64,000 nucleotides of DNA from Phanerochaete sordida (lineage: Eukaryota > Basidiomycota > Agaricomycetes > Polyporales > Phanerochaetaceae), in assembly GCA_019973155.2 (NCBI GenBank), contig BPQB01000008.1, forward strand, positions 310,001 through 374,000. Reading direction: 5' to 3'. The stretch's first letter is position 1; each line of letters starts with the position of its first letter. The notes beneath the pieces are model-generated. The model was not told the origin of the DNA. It saw nothing but the letters and a program-made list of their open reading frames with translations, and did not search any database. Of the stretch, positions 25,631-36,937 are shown piece by piece. The translations under genes were made by a program, and so were the position numbers.

Positions 25631-26591
25631 GGCTGGGCAGGAAGCGGATAAGTGCTCGCGTGCAGCGGGGCAGGCACTCTTATGAGTGCGCTGTGTCTGC
25701 GGATAAGCGGATCATGAGGTACATCAGGGAATAGGCTCGTGTTGCGGGCAGTGCTCAGTGTGGTAGGCACCGACGATGGCGGGTGATGACCATCGCGGAC
25801 TCATTTGACTGAAGTCCTTGGCACTGGTATCTCTGTGATGGGATGTTGATATGTTGCGCTGGGACCTAGTGTGGCCCAGTGTGGCCCGGCACGCGTCTAC
25901 GGCGCTGGCGCCCCCGGCTCATATGCGAACGGTATGTTTGCTGGTGCGTCAAATGTAGCAGAAGTGGGTGACGCTATAATCCAGGCAATGTGTGGCCAGG
26001 CATCGATGCATGCAGCCGACGCAAGCTCATTGTTACCGCCTACGCCGAGGGGAGGAGACCGACTGTGCTTTGGCACGTCGCCCCGGGCTGCTGCAGGCAC
26101 CGAAACCGTGGCGGGCTACTGAAGGTCAGAACGGCGTTCTTTTATCGTCATTATATGCATTCAGCATGAAAGGCATCCATCGCAGGTCAATTGCAATAGC
26201 CTACCGCGAGTCTCATTTCCCGGCTATTCAATGCATAGGTACCCGACGCGTTGCCATACGTCCGTCGAGACGGGTGGCGTTAGGCACTATTGCCTTTGAC
26301 CAACCGAAACTCATCCGGAGAGCTGCAAGCCTCGTGTATATCCCGCGTGGTGATGGTTGCTGGACCCTGGCCACGCAGCCCATGTACAAGGTACCACCCA
26401 TGAAAGGCTGGCCACCCGTTCGACACGCATCGCACCTTGCTTTATTCCCCTACCCTTCACCTCCTGCTGGCGGCTGCGTGCGCTGGACGTATATAATCCG
26501 GACCAGGACGACTGATACTACCAAGCAATCCCTCTCGCTCCTTCCCTCCCTCTTCTTCTTCCTCTCTTCGTCTCGCCTCAAGTTACCAAGG
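25631..26591. promoter_or_regulatory. Divergent intergenic region with TATA box and pyrimidine tract for the small gene
   Basis: A short tandem GTGTGGCCCA repeat lies at about 25869-25886. A good TATA box (GTATATAAT) sits at 26489-26497, about 100 bp before the start at 26592, followed by a CT-rich tract at about 26528-26580, both typical of highly expressed basidiomycete genes. An open frame of 245 codons (25992-26729) reads into the first exon of the small gene in a different frame and is judged a shadow. Confidence 0.5.
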
Positions 26592-27011
26592 ATGGCTTTC
26601 ACGATCGCCGGCCCGAACGCGTGCCCCATCGACGTTCCGACGTTCCTCGCCGCCGTGCGGCGCCCGCTCGAAGAGCTCCAGTTCTGGCGCATCGAGCAGC
26701 TGTGGGCGGACCCGCAGTGCCCCAAGTGAGTCTCCAGTGTGGGTGCCACAGATCGCGCGCTAACCGAAGGCCACAGCGTCGCGCACCTTGTGGTGAACGA
26801 GTACGAGGGCGCGCCGGCGCGTTACGCCGGGTGCGTGTTCTGGGGCGAATTCCCGCATTTCCTCGTGGACGGCGCGTACAGCGTCAAGAAGTACTGGTAC
26901 ATGACGCAGAAGGCCTTCCTCGGCGACCTCCCGCCCGGCTCGAAGGACATCCTCGGTGCCGGCTCGCCGATGATCTTCCCGCAATTCAAGGTTGCTCACA
27001 ATGACGAGTAA
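26592..27011 (+). CDS. Small hypothetical protein (about 122 residues), no family recognised
   Basis: Two exons, 26592-26725 and 26777-27011. The intron is GTGAGT..CACAG and splits an Asn codon. The product begins MAFTIAGPNACPIDVPTFLA and includes PLEELQFWRIEQLWADPQC, VAHLVVNEYEGAP, YAGCVFWGEFPHF and VKKYWYMTQKAFLG, ending IFPQFKVAHNDE. It has no signal peptide or membrane segment. It looks like a small soluble globular protein, rich in aromatics. Strong TATA and CT tract upstream, strong third-position GC bias and a clean intron argue for a real, well-expressed gene. Confidence 0.7.
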
Positions 27012-27315
27012 AAAGCGTGCTTATAGAGCGTAGTCTCTCTGTATGTGCCATGTTACATATGTGTTAGTTTGTTATGTCCGAGTTGCCTCCCCAAACATGC
27101 ATGCCAAGTTATGCCGACCAAGACTCTGGCAGGGGCCGAGCAGTTCTTGACGAGCAATGCAAACTTGAATAATGGATAATTGAAGTGAACGTTGCTCGTA
27201 CCTATGTCTAACATTGCATAATGTGTGACATGCAGACGATAGTAAGACACCAAAGTCAACGAAAGACTTGGGTAGCCCCTAGCCGCGGCGAGGACACAAG
27301 CACAGCCGCAGCGCT
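27012..27315. other. Short intergenic gap, no gene
   Basis: 3' region of the small gene and promoter of the CinA copy A gene. Somewhat AT-rich up to about 27240. Confidence 0.4.
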
Positions 27316-27335
27316 CCTTCGTGGCGTCCGGCAAC
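27316..27335 (+). repeat. 20-nt segment shared upstream of both CinA copies (copy A)
   Basis: Identical to 36852-36871. It lies 102 bp before the CinA copy A start and 86 bp before the copy B start. In one frame both read SFVASGN/PFVASGN, but here that frame stops soon after, before the CinA start codon. Confidence 0.55.
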
Positions 27336-27417
27336 AGCCGACGACGTCATCTCTGATTCTCAGTCAGCACGCGTATCTGCCTCAGACAGCGCGACACACA
27401 CCTCCTCACCTACCACC

Positions 27418-28056
27418 ATGACCTCTGCACCGTTCCCGCCGCCCTCGCTCGCGCCCTACATCTCCCAGATCGCGGCGCTCCTCACCGAGCGCAAGCAGAA
27501 GGTCGCCGTCGCCGAGACCGCCGCCGGCGGGCTCATCTCCGCGTCGCTGCTCTCGGTCCCAGGCGCGAGCGCGTACTACGCGGGTGGCATCACGACGTAC
27601 ACGCTCGCGAGCCGCATCGAGTTGTGTGGGTTTACGCAGGAGGATTTCGTCGGGTACAAGTGAGGAACTCGCTGCGTTCCTTGAGCGCGTGCTGAAGGTG
27701 CCGCAAGGGGCCCGACGCCAGCGATCGTCGAGAAGCTGGCAAAGAACACGCGCGGGAAGCTCGACGCGGCGTACGCCATTGCGGAGTCAGGAACTGCCGG
27801 TCCCGGTGCTACGCCTCCAACGGCTACTCCGTGAGTGGTCGTCCGAATGTCCTGGCATGATGCAAAGCTCATGTGTCCATCTTGCAGCGGCTACGTCGCG
27901 CTTGCAATCGCAACGCCGAGCGGCGTTGTGAGCAAGGAGCTGAAGACCGGACAAGATGACAGGGCCGCGAACATGGTTTTGTTCGCAGAGGAGGCCTTGA
28001 AGTTCTTCCTCCAGGTGCTGACAGAGGAGACCGCCGGGCGAAAGACGGCGCTGTAG
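27418..28056 (+). CDS. CinA C-terminal domain protein (PncC-type NMN deamidase family), copy A
   Basis: The family includes bacterial nicotinamide-mononucleotide deamidases. The start at 27418 reads MTSAPFPPPSLAPYISQIAA, then the family motif KVAVAETAAGGLISASLLS, followed by GASAYYAGGITTYTLASR. Three exons: GPTPAIVEKLAKNTRGKLD and AYAIAESGTAGPGATPP follow the first intron, and GYVALAIATPSGVVSKELKT with NMVLFAEEALKFFLQVL follow the second. It ends GRKTAL at 28056. The AETAAGGL, YAGG and ESG.AGP blocks are the core of the domain, and the length (about 175 residues) equals a lone CinA_C domain. No targeting peptide at the N terminus. Close paralog at 36938 with the same introns. Confidence 0.88.
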
Positions 28057-31000
28057 ATTGTTTGGAAAGCCGTCCAACTGACACTGCGAACCATGTGATG
28101 AATCGTACAGATAGAAATCGACCAAACAGACTACTCACCATAAGTGCCTGAACCTGACGTATCGGTCTCAAACTTCCGAGCCATTCGGCTTGGACAGCCC
28201 TTGCAGCTTTCTCTTCATGCCAGGTCGAGACCGTGATATCGCAAGCGACCTCGCCAATTCAATAAGGCCAAGCGCAGGGTCAGGGCATTCGATCTGCAAG
28301 CAGGTCAGGACGGGCTCTTCCACAAGGACGTAGTACGCACTTTCGGCTGTCCCGACGTTGACTACCATCCCGTCTCCATGCCCGCGACTTGGAGTTCATC
28401 TGGATAGATTTTGTAATGATGTCAATGCCAGATTTTGTGATAAGTGTTCCTCGTCAGAGATGACGATGTGACATTGCAAGAATGCGATAGCGGACAAAAA
28501 TGCGGCGGGGAGAAGTCGGAGGTGTATGCCGAAGAGGCTTTAGGCAAGCCTGACGTAGGGAGTTGACTTATGTGCGAAGAGATGTTTGCGTTATGTGACG
28601 AGCGCCGACCGGGGCCCACAAGTCCATCGGCGTCGCGGTGGTCGGCGATGGTGGTCGAGAAAGAGCTTGGTCGTCCTGCGACAAGCGCCTGAGCGCTTAG
28701 CAAGAGCTTCGTGGCGTTGCTGCGCTCTCGCAAAGCACTGCTTTCTCAGCTCGGTTCGCCCGGTTTCATCCAGAGAACTGGTCTTCGGAAGAAGTCCTCA
28801 TCGATAATAGCATGCCTGAATTTTCTGCCGACTATTCGCGTCATCGCTGTGGCTCCACCGTCCGACGAAACAGCCAAGCGACGACGTCCTACGCCGACGA
28901 AACCCCGGCAGCGCTGCACCGATGCGCAGCGCAGCGCAGAGCTCGCGCTCCCGCACGGCGGACGCTTTGTCAGAGGCACGTCCACGTCTGCGCGCCGCGC
29001 GAGTGCTCACACAATATCTCCGGTGGCTGTACACGTGCCCGCGTCCGCCTTGCTAACGTTCCTCGGTAGCAGTCGCGCCAATGGCGGCCGCAGGCCGCAG
29101 TGCGCGCGGTGCAGTGCGTTATCGATGGGGCCCTGCGCGCCGCGGGCTGCGGTATCGACGCAGCCGCACCGCCGTCGCACATCGATACGTCGTGCGGTGG
29201 GTGAGCACACGACGGATGAGGTCACCGCACGTCTAACTCCATGCAGAGCTCATCGCGCGGACCCTTGGCGGACCCTGGCCGCCCTGCAGATCGACGCTGG
29301 CATGGATCGCCCGGCAGACCACTTGGATGGATATCAAGAGCCCGTCGCGCGTCCGCAGACGTTCGCCTATTGCGGCTGGGCGCGCGCGCAGCCGTCGCCG
29401 AGGATATGCAAGCGCGAGGCCGCATCGCAGCGCGTCGCGCGTCGCGAGACATCTCGAGCTTCGACCGTCGCCCCACACCTCGTGTCGCCCCGCAATCAGA
29501 CGTGCCAGCACGGTGCCCTATCCATCTGACACGACGAGGTCTTACCAGGACCGTCACGACACCTGCCACGCCCCCGGCCAGGACGTGATACGCGGTATGG
29601 CAGTCGGACTCAGACCCCGCACCTCGCGTGTGCGGTGGGGCGGTTCGGTTCGGCTGGCACAGCGCGCGCTGCATAATTGTGTCGTCCCAGGCCACAGGCG
29701 GGCCTCGATCAGAAGCGCGGACGCGTGCGCGAGGCGAGCAGATTTCTCCGCTGAAAAATGCGCGGGCTGCGTCTGGTTAAAATGCGGCTCGTGCGGTCCA
29801 CGTGGAGTGATGCGTTGGTGGCTGCTAGTGACGAGGGATCCCTTGTCACACCGGCAGCTGTACATACTGTCGACGTTACCTAGGTCTAACAATTAATTTA
29901 GCTTAGATGAGACGATAAGTATGAGGGCCTGACTCGATTCTCCCCACCTGTATGAAAGCAGACCACTGCACGCCTGGTCAGACCGCAAGGGCTCAGCGTG
30001 ACGCCCTCCAGCCACGTCGTGATGCCGTCATCCCTCGCTTGCGCAGCGACGCGTGCTCGCGCCCCACGCCGCCCGCGTGCGCGCCGCGTAGCGACGGCCT
30101 GGGCACGCGCCGCCGGGCCGCGCGCTGCGCACGCATGTGCGTGATCACCGCGGGCCTGGGATCGTCAGCGGCGCAGATCGTGCTGGGGCCCGCGGCGGCC
30201 TCGAGGCGGGTGTGTGCTGTGTGTTGCGTGCTGCAAGTCTGACGAGGACGCACCCCGTGGTTGGGCGGGGGCGCACTAGGTGACTCACGCGGATGCAATT
30301 GTGGTGGTGCAATGACCGCCGCGCTGGCGTGCGTGCTGCGTGATAATTTTGCGAGGCGGGTTGCGCGCGTGGGCGGTTCCTGGGCTGGTTCTTCCGCTCG
30401 GTTACGCGACGCGCTGCGAGATGAAGATCGGCGGTGTGATGGCGTCAGATCTCACGCTTATCTCGGGCGCTTTGGGGAACGTAACGGAGTAGATAAGATG
30501 AGATGCGCGGAAACAGACATGGCGGGCGCAGTTGCGCAGAGGCAGCGTACAGAAGCCCAAGGTACCGTACGTAACGAGTATATCATTGATTCGAGGCGCG
30601 GTGGCTTTGCAGCAGAGGCCACGTCGGCGACGAGTGCGATGCTTGCGTGGCAAGAACAGGACAAATGCGAGTTTACTTGCAGGCCTGTAGAGTATGTTGG
30701 ACACAACCGCATGTGTCTTCGAGCCTGGCCATTCCATTGAATCAGTCTGTGTGACGACGGTCTGATACGAGTGCTCACCGCAATGCGCTGCCAACGATGA
30801 CGCCAGGACACGGCCTGTCAATGCAGCGCGACGACGCGCGGCCGAGAAGTCGGGCCTGGAGCTGCAGCCAGAGAGCGGTCGAGGCATCGGCCGAGTCCGC
30901 GCCAGCGACACCGCCGGTGCGCAAGCTACCGCGCTGACGTCTGCACGCTTCGCTGCGCGCCCACCGCCTCCGAGCTGCGCTACCCGCGCACGCCTTCGCA

Positions 31001-32639
31001 GAGGCCGATCGGTGCAAGGAGGAGCCTCGGGGGACGGGGGTCGCGCGTACACGTAAGGCCGCCGGTGGGCATTTGGAATGGCGGGAGATGCTGCAGAGAT
31101 AGCATTCAGATAACAAGGTTACACTCGCGCTATTGTCGCACCGTGGGCAGCGCATCGTCGCGCTTTCCATTCAGGGCGGCGGACGGAAGCTTCGCACCGA
31201 AGCGGCAGGTGCGCGCGGGCTGATTGGCGCAGGCCGCGCTGGCGAGCGAGGTGTGCGAATCCGGTGCGCAACGCTGGCACTCGGCGGCGCGACCCCGGAT
31301 ACAGCGGTGTCTGCTGGAACGTCAGACGAGGAAGCAGCGCGCGTGCGTACATTTTACGTGCGCGGGCGCACTCGCCAGCGACGGTCCCGCCTCTCCGTCT
31401 GTGTGCGTGGCGCCAAGCCGTGGTCGATTCATTAGGGCAGCGCACGGGCAGCGGGAAAATTTGTCGCGCGATCTGCCTCCGGCGGCGCGCAGGGCGGCGC
31501 AATTCGCGGGGACTCCTGGGCGAGCAGGGATCGGCAGCGGACGCCTATGGACGCTCGCGCTCAGGAGCGATTGTGCGGCCAGGGACGGCGTCGCGGCTAT
31601 GCCGCGTTGCCGCGAGCAGATTGCGCAGGATGTCCTGGATGTGGCAGCGATGGTGCGAGGGGCCCACCAAGGTCCAAGGATTCGGAATTCGCAGCGAAGG
31701 CTGTACAAGGTTTACACGTGCCGTGATGCACGCAGTAGCGAGAGCCACTTTGAGGTCACCGTTTGCAGCTGGAAGGTACGAGATGCGGATGGAGTTGAAG
31801 CGGTGACCAATGCTGCTCAGGTAAGGGCTCGCGTCGTCTGGGGGCGCTTTGGGAAGGGCCATGGAGATCGGACGGGGTGGTCACCGTGTAATGTGTAAGA
31901 CTAACAAAGCTGGTGAGTCAGGAGCAGCGAGAAGAGGAGTCGGGATGAGTGCACACCATTTCTACACCATTGATTGGTGAGAGCGCGAGAAGCGCGTTGG
32001 ATAGGGAAGGACTGACAGAGGCCGTGCTTCGACTCTACACGTATACGCGAAAGAACCAGAGGACGACACGGTCTGCCAGGAATAGGATAGCGTGGCTCTG
32101 CAGAAGCATGTGCCCTGGAGAGGTAGGCCGTCCGAAGCAGGCGACCGCAGGCAGGACGGAGTAGACGGCGAAGGGCCAAGAGACCGATCAGGAGACCGGG
32201 ATTTCCGCAAGGGCTGATGCAGATGGACGACGACGGGTGGGAGATGTCGCACGTTGGCTGGGACGCGGACAGATGGGCCGCAGGCGGTGGCGCGACAATT
32301 TGCTATGTCCGTTCAAACGGCGAAGATAGGAGCGTGCGTGCGCGATGGCTCGTCGACGACGGGGCCGACGGTGAGCGCGGCGAGCTCTGGCTGAAGTCGG
32401 TCGAGGGCTGTCGGTGTCTCGACCGTTGTCAGGAGGCGGTGGCAGCGCCGAGACGCGGACTGGTTCGATCGATTGGAGCACTTGCCTTTTGGGACAAATA
32501 GACACGGTTCACATGCTGCGCTGAGCTTGAATCGGGGCCAGATCTAATTCAACGCCTGCTTTTTAGACACCGGCGCCTAGGGCTTATCTGGGACCCCGGG
32601 CGAACAGGCAGCTCGCGTTCGCATATCTCGCCTCGGCGC
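28057..32639. other. GC-rich gene desert between the two duplicated blocks
   Basis: About 4.6 kb with no gene I can support. From about 28.6 to 32.4 kb the DNA is rich in GCGC and CGCG runs, so long open frames appear on several strands at once (for example 28711-29529 plus, 30402-31052 minus, 31224-31898 plus). Their products are Arg/Ala-rich with no domain. The phrase GGGCGCTTTGGG occurs at about 30467 and 31842. No terminal repeats, polymerase, transposase or tRNA recognised. A minus frame at 28168-28368 (VNVGTAESAYYVLVEEPVL) looks slightly more protein-like but stands alone. Confidence 0.5.
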
Positions 32640-33080
32640 CACCCTGCCACCTTTTTCTCGTCCTCCCCATCCCTTCTCCCACAACGCCCACCATCCCCGG
32701 CGACGACGGCGACGACGACCCCTGCGTGGTCCCTAGCGCGTCCGACAGCGAGGTGCGCGACCCACCCCCAGAACAGCCGCCCCCGATCCACTGACACCTG
32801 CCCGCCTCCTATCTGGTTCAGATTCGTTTCATACCCGAGATAGTCTCCGTCGCATCGTCTCAGTCTCCTCGTCCGTCCATTCCCTCTTCCTCTTCACCCC
32901 CCTAAGCGGTTCGTCTTTTTCTGCTCTCCCGTCGCGCAACCTGTCCTCACAACACAGCCAGCCCCCGCGGTCAGCTTCCCTCTTATATCTCTCCCTCGAC
33001 GCGGTTCGTCTCGCGACACCCCGACCTCCGGCACACAGACTTGTTCTGTGCTTTGTTCCGTAGCACCCTCTGACGACTGT
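32640..33080 (+). promoter_or_regulatory. Pyrimidine-rich promoter/leader of the CBM21 gene
   Basis: Plus strand is strongly C/T-rich (for example 32660-32700 and 32860-32960), typical of basidiomycete promoters and 5' leaders with transcription starts in CT tracts. It is directly upstream of the CBM21 gene. An in-frame upstream ATG at 33085 exists. Confidence 0.45.
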
Positions 33081-33423
33081 ACCATTGTTCGACCTTCACC
33101 GCCTCTCTCAGGATATTACGACGTCATTCACGACTGTGAGTTATACCATATACGACACCCGGGTCTCACCCCTTGTCAAAGTCTCTCCGCCTCAACATCG
33201 GCTGACCCTGTGCCGTGTCTCTCTCCCTCAGACCCGGACCCTTATGACCACCATCTGCACCTACTCTACCACAACGCAGTCAAGCTACATGGACCACCGT
33301 TTCCGACATGCGAACAGCGCTGGCCAGGCACTTCCCCACATCCCTAGGAGGACATCGCATACACGCAGCCCCTCGTGGTCCTCGACCGTAACACCGACCT
33401 TCCAGACCCCCAACAGACAAACT

Positions 33424-35762
33424 ATGCCCGCGAAGGTTGTTGTACAGCCCCCGTCGCCGCCGAACGCATCTGCGGCCCAACCTGCGGCCTCTACTTCCAC
33501 CTCCGCCGTGTCGAGCAGTGGCAGTGGCTCGGATACCTACGTAGAAATGGCTGCACCCAAGCCTCGGCGTGCGCGTGGCTACCAACGTGCACCCATCCCG
33601 TCGATGGTTCCTCCAGAACAGTCCACTCCCACTCCTGCCCTGCTGGCAGCCAGAGACGACCTTGCAGCTGTGCCATTCCCGTCTTTCGACGTGACGCCTC
33701 GCGCCTCGGCTTCGATGTTCGCCCCCAGGCCAAGACCTGGCATCGCGCCGCTGTCTACGCTGAATCCGAAGGCTGAGCATTTGCCACCGCGCTCGGTGTC
33801 AGTGAACATGGCATCTGTTGGGCGGAAAAAGTCGGGTGAACCATTGAAGTCGTCGCTCAAGTCGCGTCGCCCCGTGCTTCGCGGCGACCTCAGCGTCATC
33901 ACCGGGCCCATCAGCACGAAGAGCGAACCGAGCACGCCGACGCACATCAAGAGCGTGCACTTCGACAGCCAGCTCGAACACGTCAAGCTCTTCCTTGCGG
34001 AGCAGAAGCCCCTCGCTGTCAGCCGCGACGGCAGCCCTACGGACGACACAAGCGGCACCGAGAGCGATTTTCCGGCGTTCATCTACGGAGCAGACGAGGA
34101 GAAGAAGGGCAAGTTGCTGATGCAGGTGGACGGGTTGCGCGCGGAGAGTGCCGAGGAGAGCAGCTGGTCGGACGCGATGCTGGAAAAGCTCGAGCTGAGC
34201 GAGGATGGCATGACCGTGAACGGCCACGTTCGCGTGCGGAACCTGGCGTTCGAGAAGTGGGTCGCGGTGCGCTTCACCTTCGACTTGTGGCAGACGACGA
34301 GCGAGGTCACGGCGCGCTACGTGGACAGCATCTGCGGCGGTTCCCACGACCGCTTCCACTTCACCATCCGTCTCAACGACATGATGAGCCGGATAGAGGA
34401 GAAGACGATGTTCCTCGCCGTCAGGTACTCCGCCGCGGGCCGCGATATCTGGGACAACAACAACGGGCAGAACTACAAGATCACGTTCTCGCGCGAGAAG
34501 GTCCAGCGGGTTCAGCCGAAGAAGCTCGCCAACGAGGCTGCCAAAGTTACTGGTCTCGCCGATCTCAAGAGCAAGCTCGAAAAGGTCGCTACGGACGAAT
34601 CGCGCGCTACGGTTGGCAGCTTCCTATCTTCGCGCGCATCCCGGACACAATCTCTGTCTCCCGCCGGGCCGGCTTCCGGCAAGGCCGACGAGGACGATGA
34701 GGATGTGAGCTTCACGCTCAAGTCCAACAGGCCCCTTTCGTCTCGCTACGATTTCGCCGCGTCGCTCAAGAGCCCGTGGCGGCGATCGTCCGCGAACGAT
34801 GCGACACCTGTTCCCGCTCCCGCCGCAGGCGACCGCAACAGGACGATCACCTACCCGACGACCTTTCCCCAGTTCCCAAGGCGCACGGACTCGGCAGACA
34901 AGCGCGCCTTCGTCGCGCTGACACGCGGCTCCCCTCGCATTTTCGACGGCGACGAGTCCGAGGCACAGGCCGAGGTGCGCTCTCACTACGCCAACTCGGA
35001 CCTTGAGGACACGCCTGTGCCCGCGATGGCGCGGAAGCCCGCGCGCAACCACCAGCGCGGGTACTTCGACCTGGGCGTCGCGCCCTCTGCAAGCGGTGTT
35101 CGCAGGACGCCTCCGGGTTCGCCCTTCGGCCTCCCCAGCCTTTCTCCCTCGGGTAGCGGGCGCAGCTCGCCGGCTCGACCCGAGTCTGTGCCTGCACTGG
35201 CGACGGCGAGTGCGTTTGCGATGCCCGTGATTATTGGTGCGCAGCGCATGTGGCGGGTCTCGAGCGGCGGTAGCGAAGACAGCACGCCGTCGAGCCTGAG
35301 CAACGACGAGAGCTCGCGCAGCTCGAGCCCGGACGGCAGCCCGTACGAGGGTCCGCTGTCCCTCCAGCCGGAGGAGCCGTTCGTGCGCACCCCGAGCCCG
35401 AACGACAAGGGCAGCTACGATGCGTTCCTCAACCGGTACGTGCGCTAGTCGGTAATTGTCTCACTTCGCGAAGCTGACCTTCTGGTTTCAGCTTCTGCTT
35501 CTACACCGGCTCGGACTCGCTGCTCGACGTCCCGTCGGAGCTGCACCGCTCGCACTCTGCCTCGAGCGTCGAAGAGTTCCTGTCCACGTCCCCCTACCTC
35601 GGTACCGACTACCGCATGGCCACGCCGACGCGCTCGTCGAGCTTCGACGACGTCATCACCATGAGCGGCTCGACGACACCCACCGCGACGAGCGTCGCTG
35701 CGGGCGCGGGCGCCGACACGTTCCCGTCGCCGCCGCAGCCTGCGGTCGCGTTCGTCCACTGA
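33424..35762 (+). CDS. Protein phosphatase 1 regulatory subunit with CBM21 domain (glycogen-targeting, Gac1/PPP1R3-like)
   Basis: Predicted to bring PP1 to glycogen and so control glycogen synthase. Two exons, 33424-35435 and 35492-35762. The N-terminal third is disordered. A PP1-docking RVxF-type motif, IKSVHFDSQLEHVKLF, lies at about 33950-33995, just as in other Gac1-type subunits. The CBM21 domain follows at about 34195-34500: VNGHVRVRNLAFEKWVAVRF, TFDLWQTTSEVTARYV, DRFHFTIRLND, and DIWDNNNGQNYKITF. The W.NN.G.NY end is the CBM21 hallmark. The C terminus is long, Ser/Pro-rich and disordered, ending PSPPQPAVAFVH. The chosen start gives MPAKVVVQPPSPPN. The frame is open upstream to an ATG at 33085, which would add 113 Ser/Thr-rich residues, but that part lies in the CT-rich leader. 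Confidence 0.87.
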
Positions 35763-36851
35763 TACGACCTCCTGCGTCTCCGGATCTGGTTGCCAAAAGA
35801 TAGACACATCATCGCAATGCCCTAGACAGCCCTGCAAGTACACTGGCGAGTTCGTCCCCGCATCCCACCCACTACACGCATCGTTCCCCACGCCCACAGC
35901 ACATCCACGCCGGCAGGACACGCAAGTTACGACCGCGCGGAGGAAAAGAGAGCCCACATCCCCCTTTTATTCGTGTACATATATTTCCCCCTCTCATCCT
36001 GGATTCTCTTATTCTTGATTTATCTCGGATAGGACTTTTTCTACTTTAGCTCGCAGTCGCCTGCAGAATCATCTTCCGCCATACACGTAGACGACCTGCG
36101 CCTCGCGCGTCGCTTCCCATGATCGCACACCCATTTTTCTCGCCACGATGTTGCGTCCCACACACTACCCCCATCCCCCCACCTTTCCACGCCTCTCTTC
36201 TCTTCTCTGTCTGTCCTGCCGTGTGTATGTCGGCCACGGCGCAGGCCGTGTGCCCGTCCCGGCATTGTAAAGTACTTAGCACCCCCATGTGCGCCGCGCT
36301 CGGCAGCGAGTGCGGGCGCGATGCGTAATGCGCCCCGGCCCTGTCATGTCTTTCCTCATCCTATCTCTAGACGCAATGATCACGACCTTCTTTTCCATCC
36401 TTGCCCTGCGTGCGGCCCGTGTGTGCGCGAAGCTGGTGTGGAGGTCGCCCCGGGGTGGCTCGGGAGAACGGCTGAGTCAAGCGTCTGCCTCCGCCGCGCA
36501 CCCCGTGTGGGAGCCGTTTGTCAGACGAGGCGGTAAGTCGGCGGGCGCAGCCTTTCGACAGTACTTAGTCGGGGAAAACTGGCAGATAAGAAAACTCTGC
36601 AGCTGCTTTGACAGCTGTATACTCCATTAGTGGGCACGACGCACACGAGACAGACATGTAAGCAGAGCACATCCATGACGAGCACCCGCTGACCGAGCCG
36701 TCCAACCTCCGCAGGTTCCTCGCACCGCGCACGCCGGTGCCAAAGGTCCTCCTGCTGGTATTGCGCCCGCAACAACCTTCTCCACGGCGCACCTGCGTGC
36801 CCCTCGCACGCTTTGCGAGCCAGAGCCGACCCGCAGCACGCCAAGGCCCGC
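35763..36851. other. Intergenic, no gene seen
   Basis: 3' region of the CBM21 gene (AT- and CT-rich to about 36050) and promoter of CinA copy B. Arg-rich minus-strand open frames at 36521-37204 are antisense shadows of CinA copy B. Confidence 0.45.
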
Positions 36852-36871
36852 CCTTCGTGGCGTCCGGCAAC
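36852..36871 (+). repeat. 20-nt segment shared upstream of both CinA copies (copy B)
   Basis: Identical to 27316-27335. Here the frame PFVASGN is open from 36737 right through to the CinA start codon. Confidence 0.55.
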
Positions 36872-36937
36872 GCCCGCACCCGGCCTCCCGCCGCGCATCC
36901 CGCACGCATCCCCACGCGCACCTTCGCCTCGCCCACG

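Noticed and set aside
25869..25896. Tandem GTGTGGCCCA repeat
   Set aside because: Only two to three imperfect units; no sign of function.
28168..28368. 66-codon minus-strand frame just after CinA copy A
   Set aside because: Slightly protein-like (AESAYYVLVEEPVL) but isolated, without a convincing upstream exon or counterpart after CinA copy B.
28711..29529. 272-codon plus-strand open frame
   Set aside because: Lies in GC-rich DNA where several frames are open together; Arg/Ala/Ser-rich product without domain, start context or intron structure.
30402..31052. 216-codon minus-strand open frame
   Set aside because: Same GC-rich region; composition looks like random CG-rich translation and overlaps open frames on the other strand.
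33085..33423. N-terminal extension of the CBM21 protein from the ATG at 33085
   Set aside because: In frame, but lies in a CT-rich leader and encodes Ser/Thr-rich sequence without family support; the ATG at 33424 is preferred.
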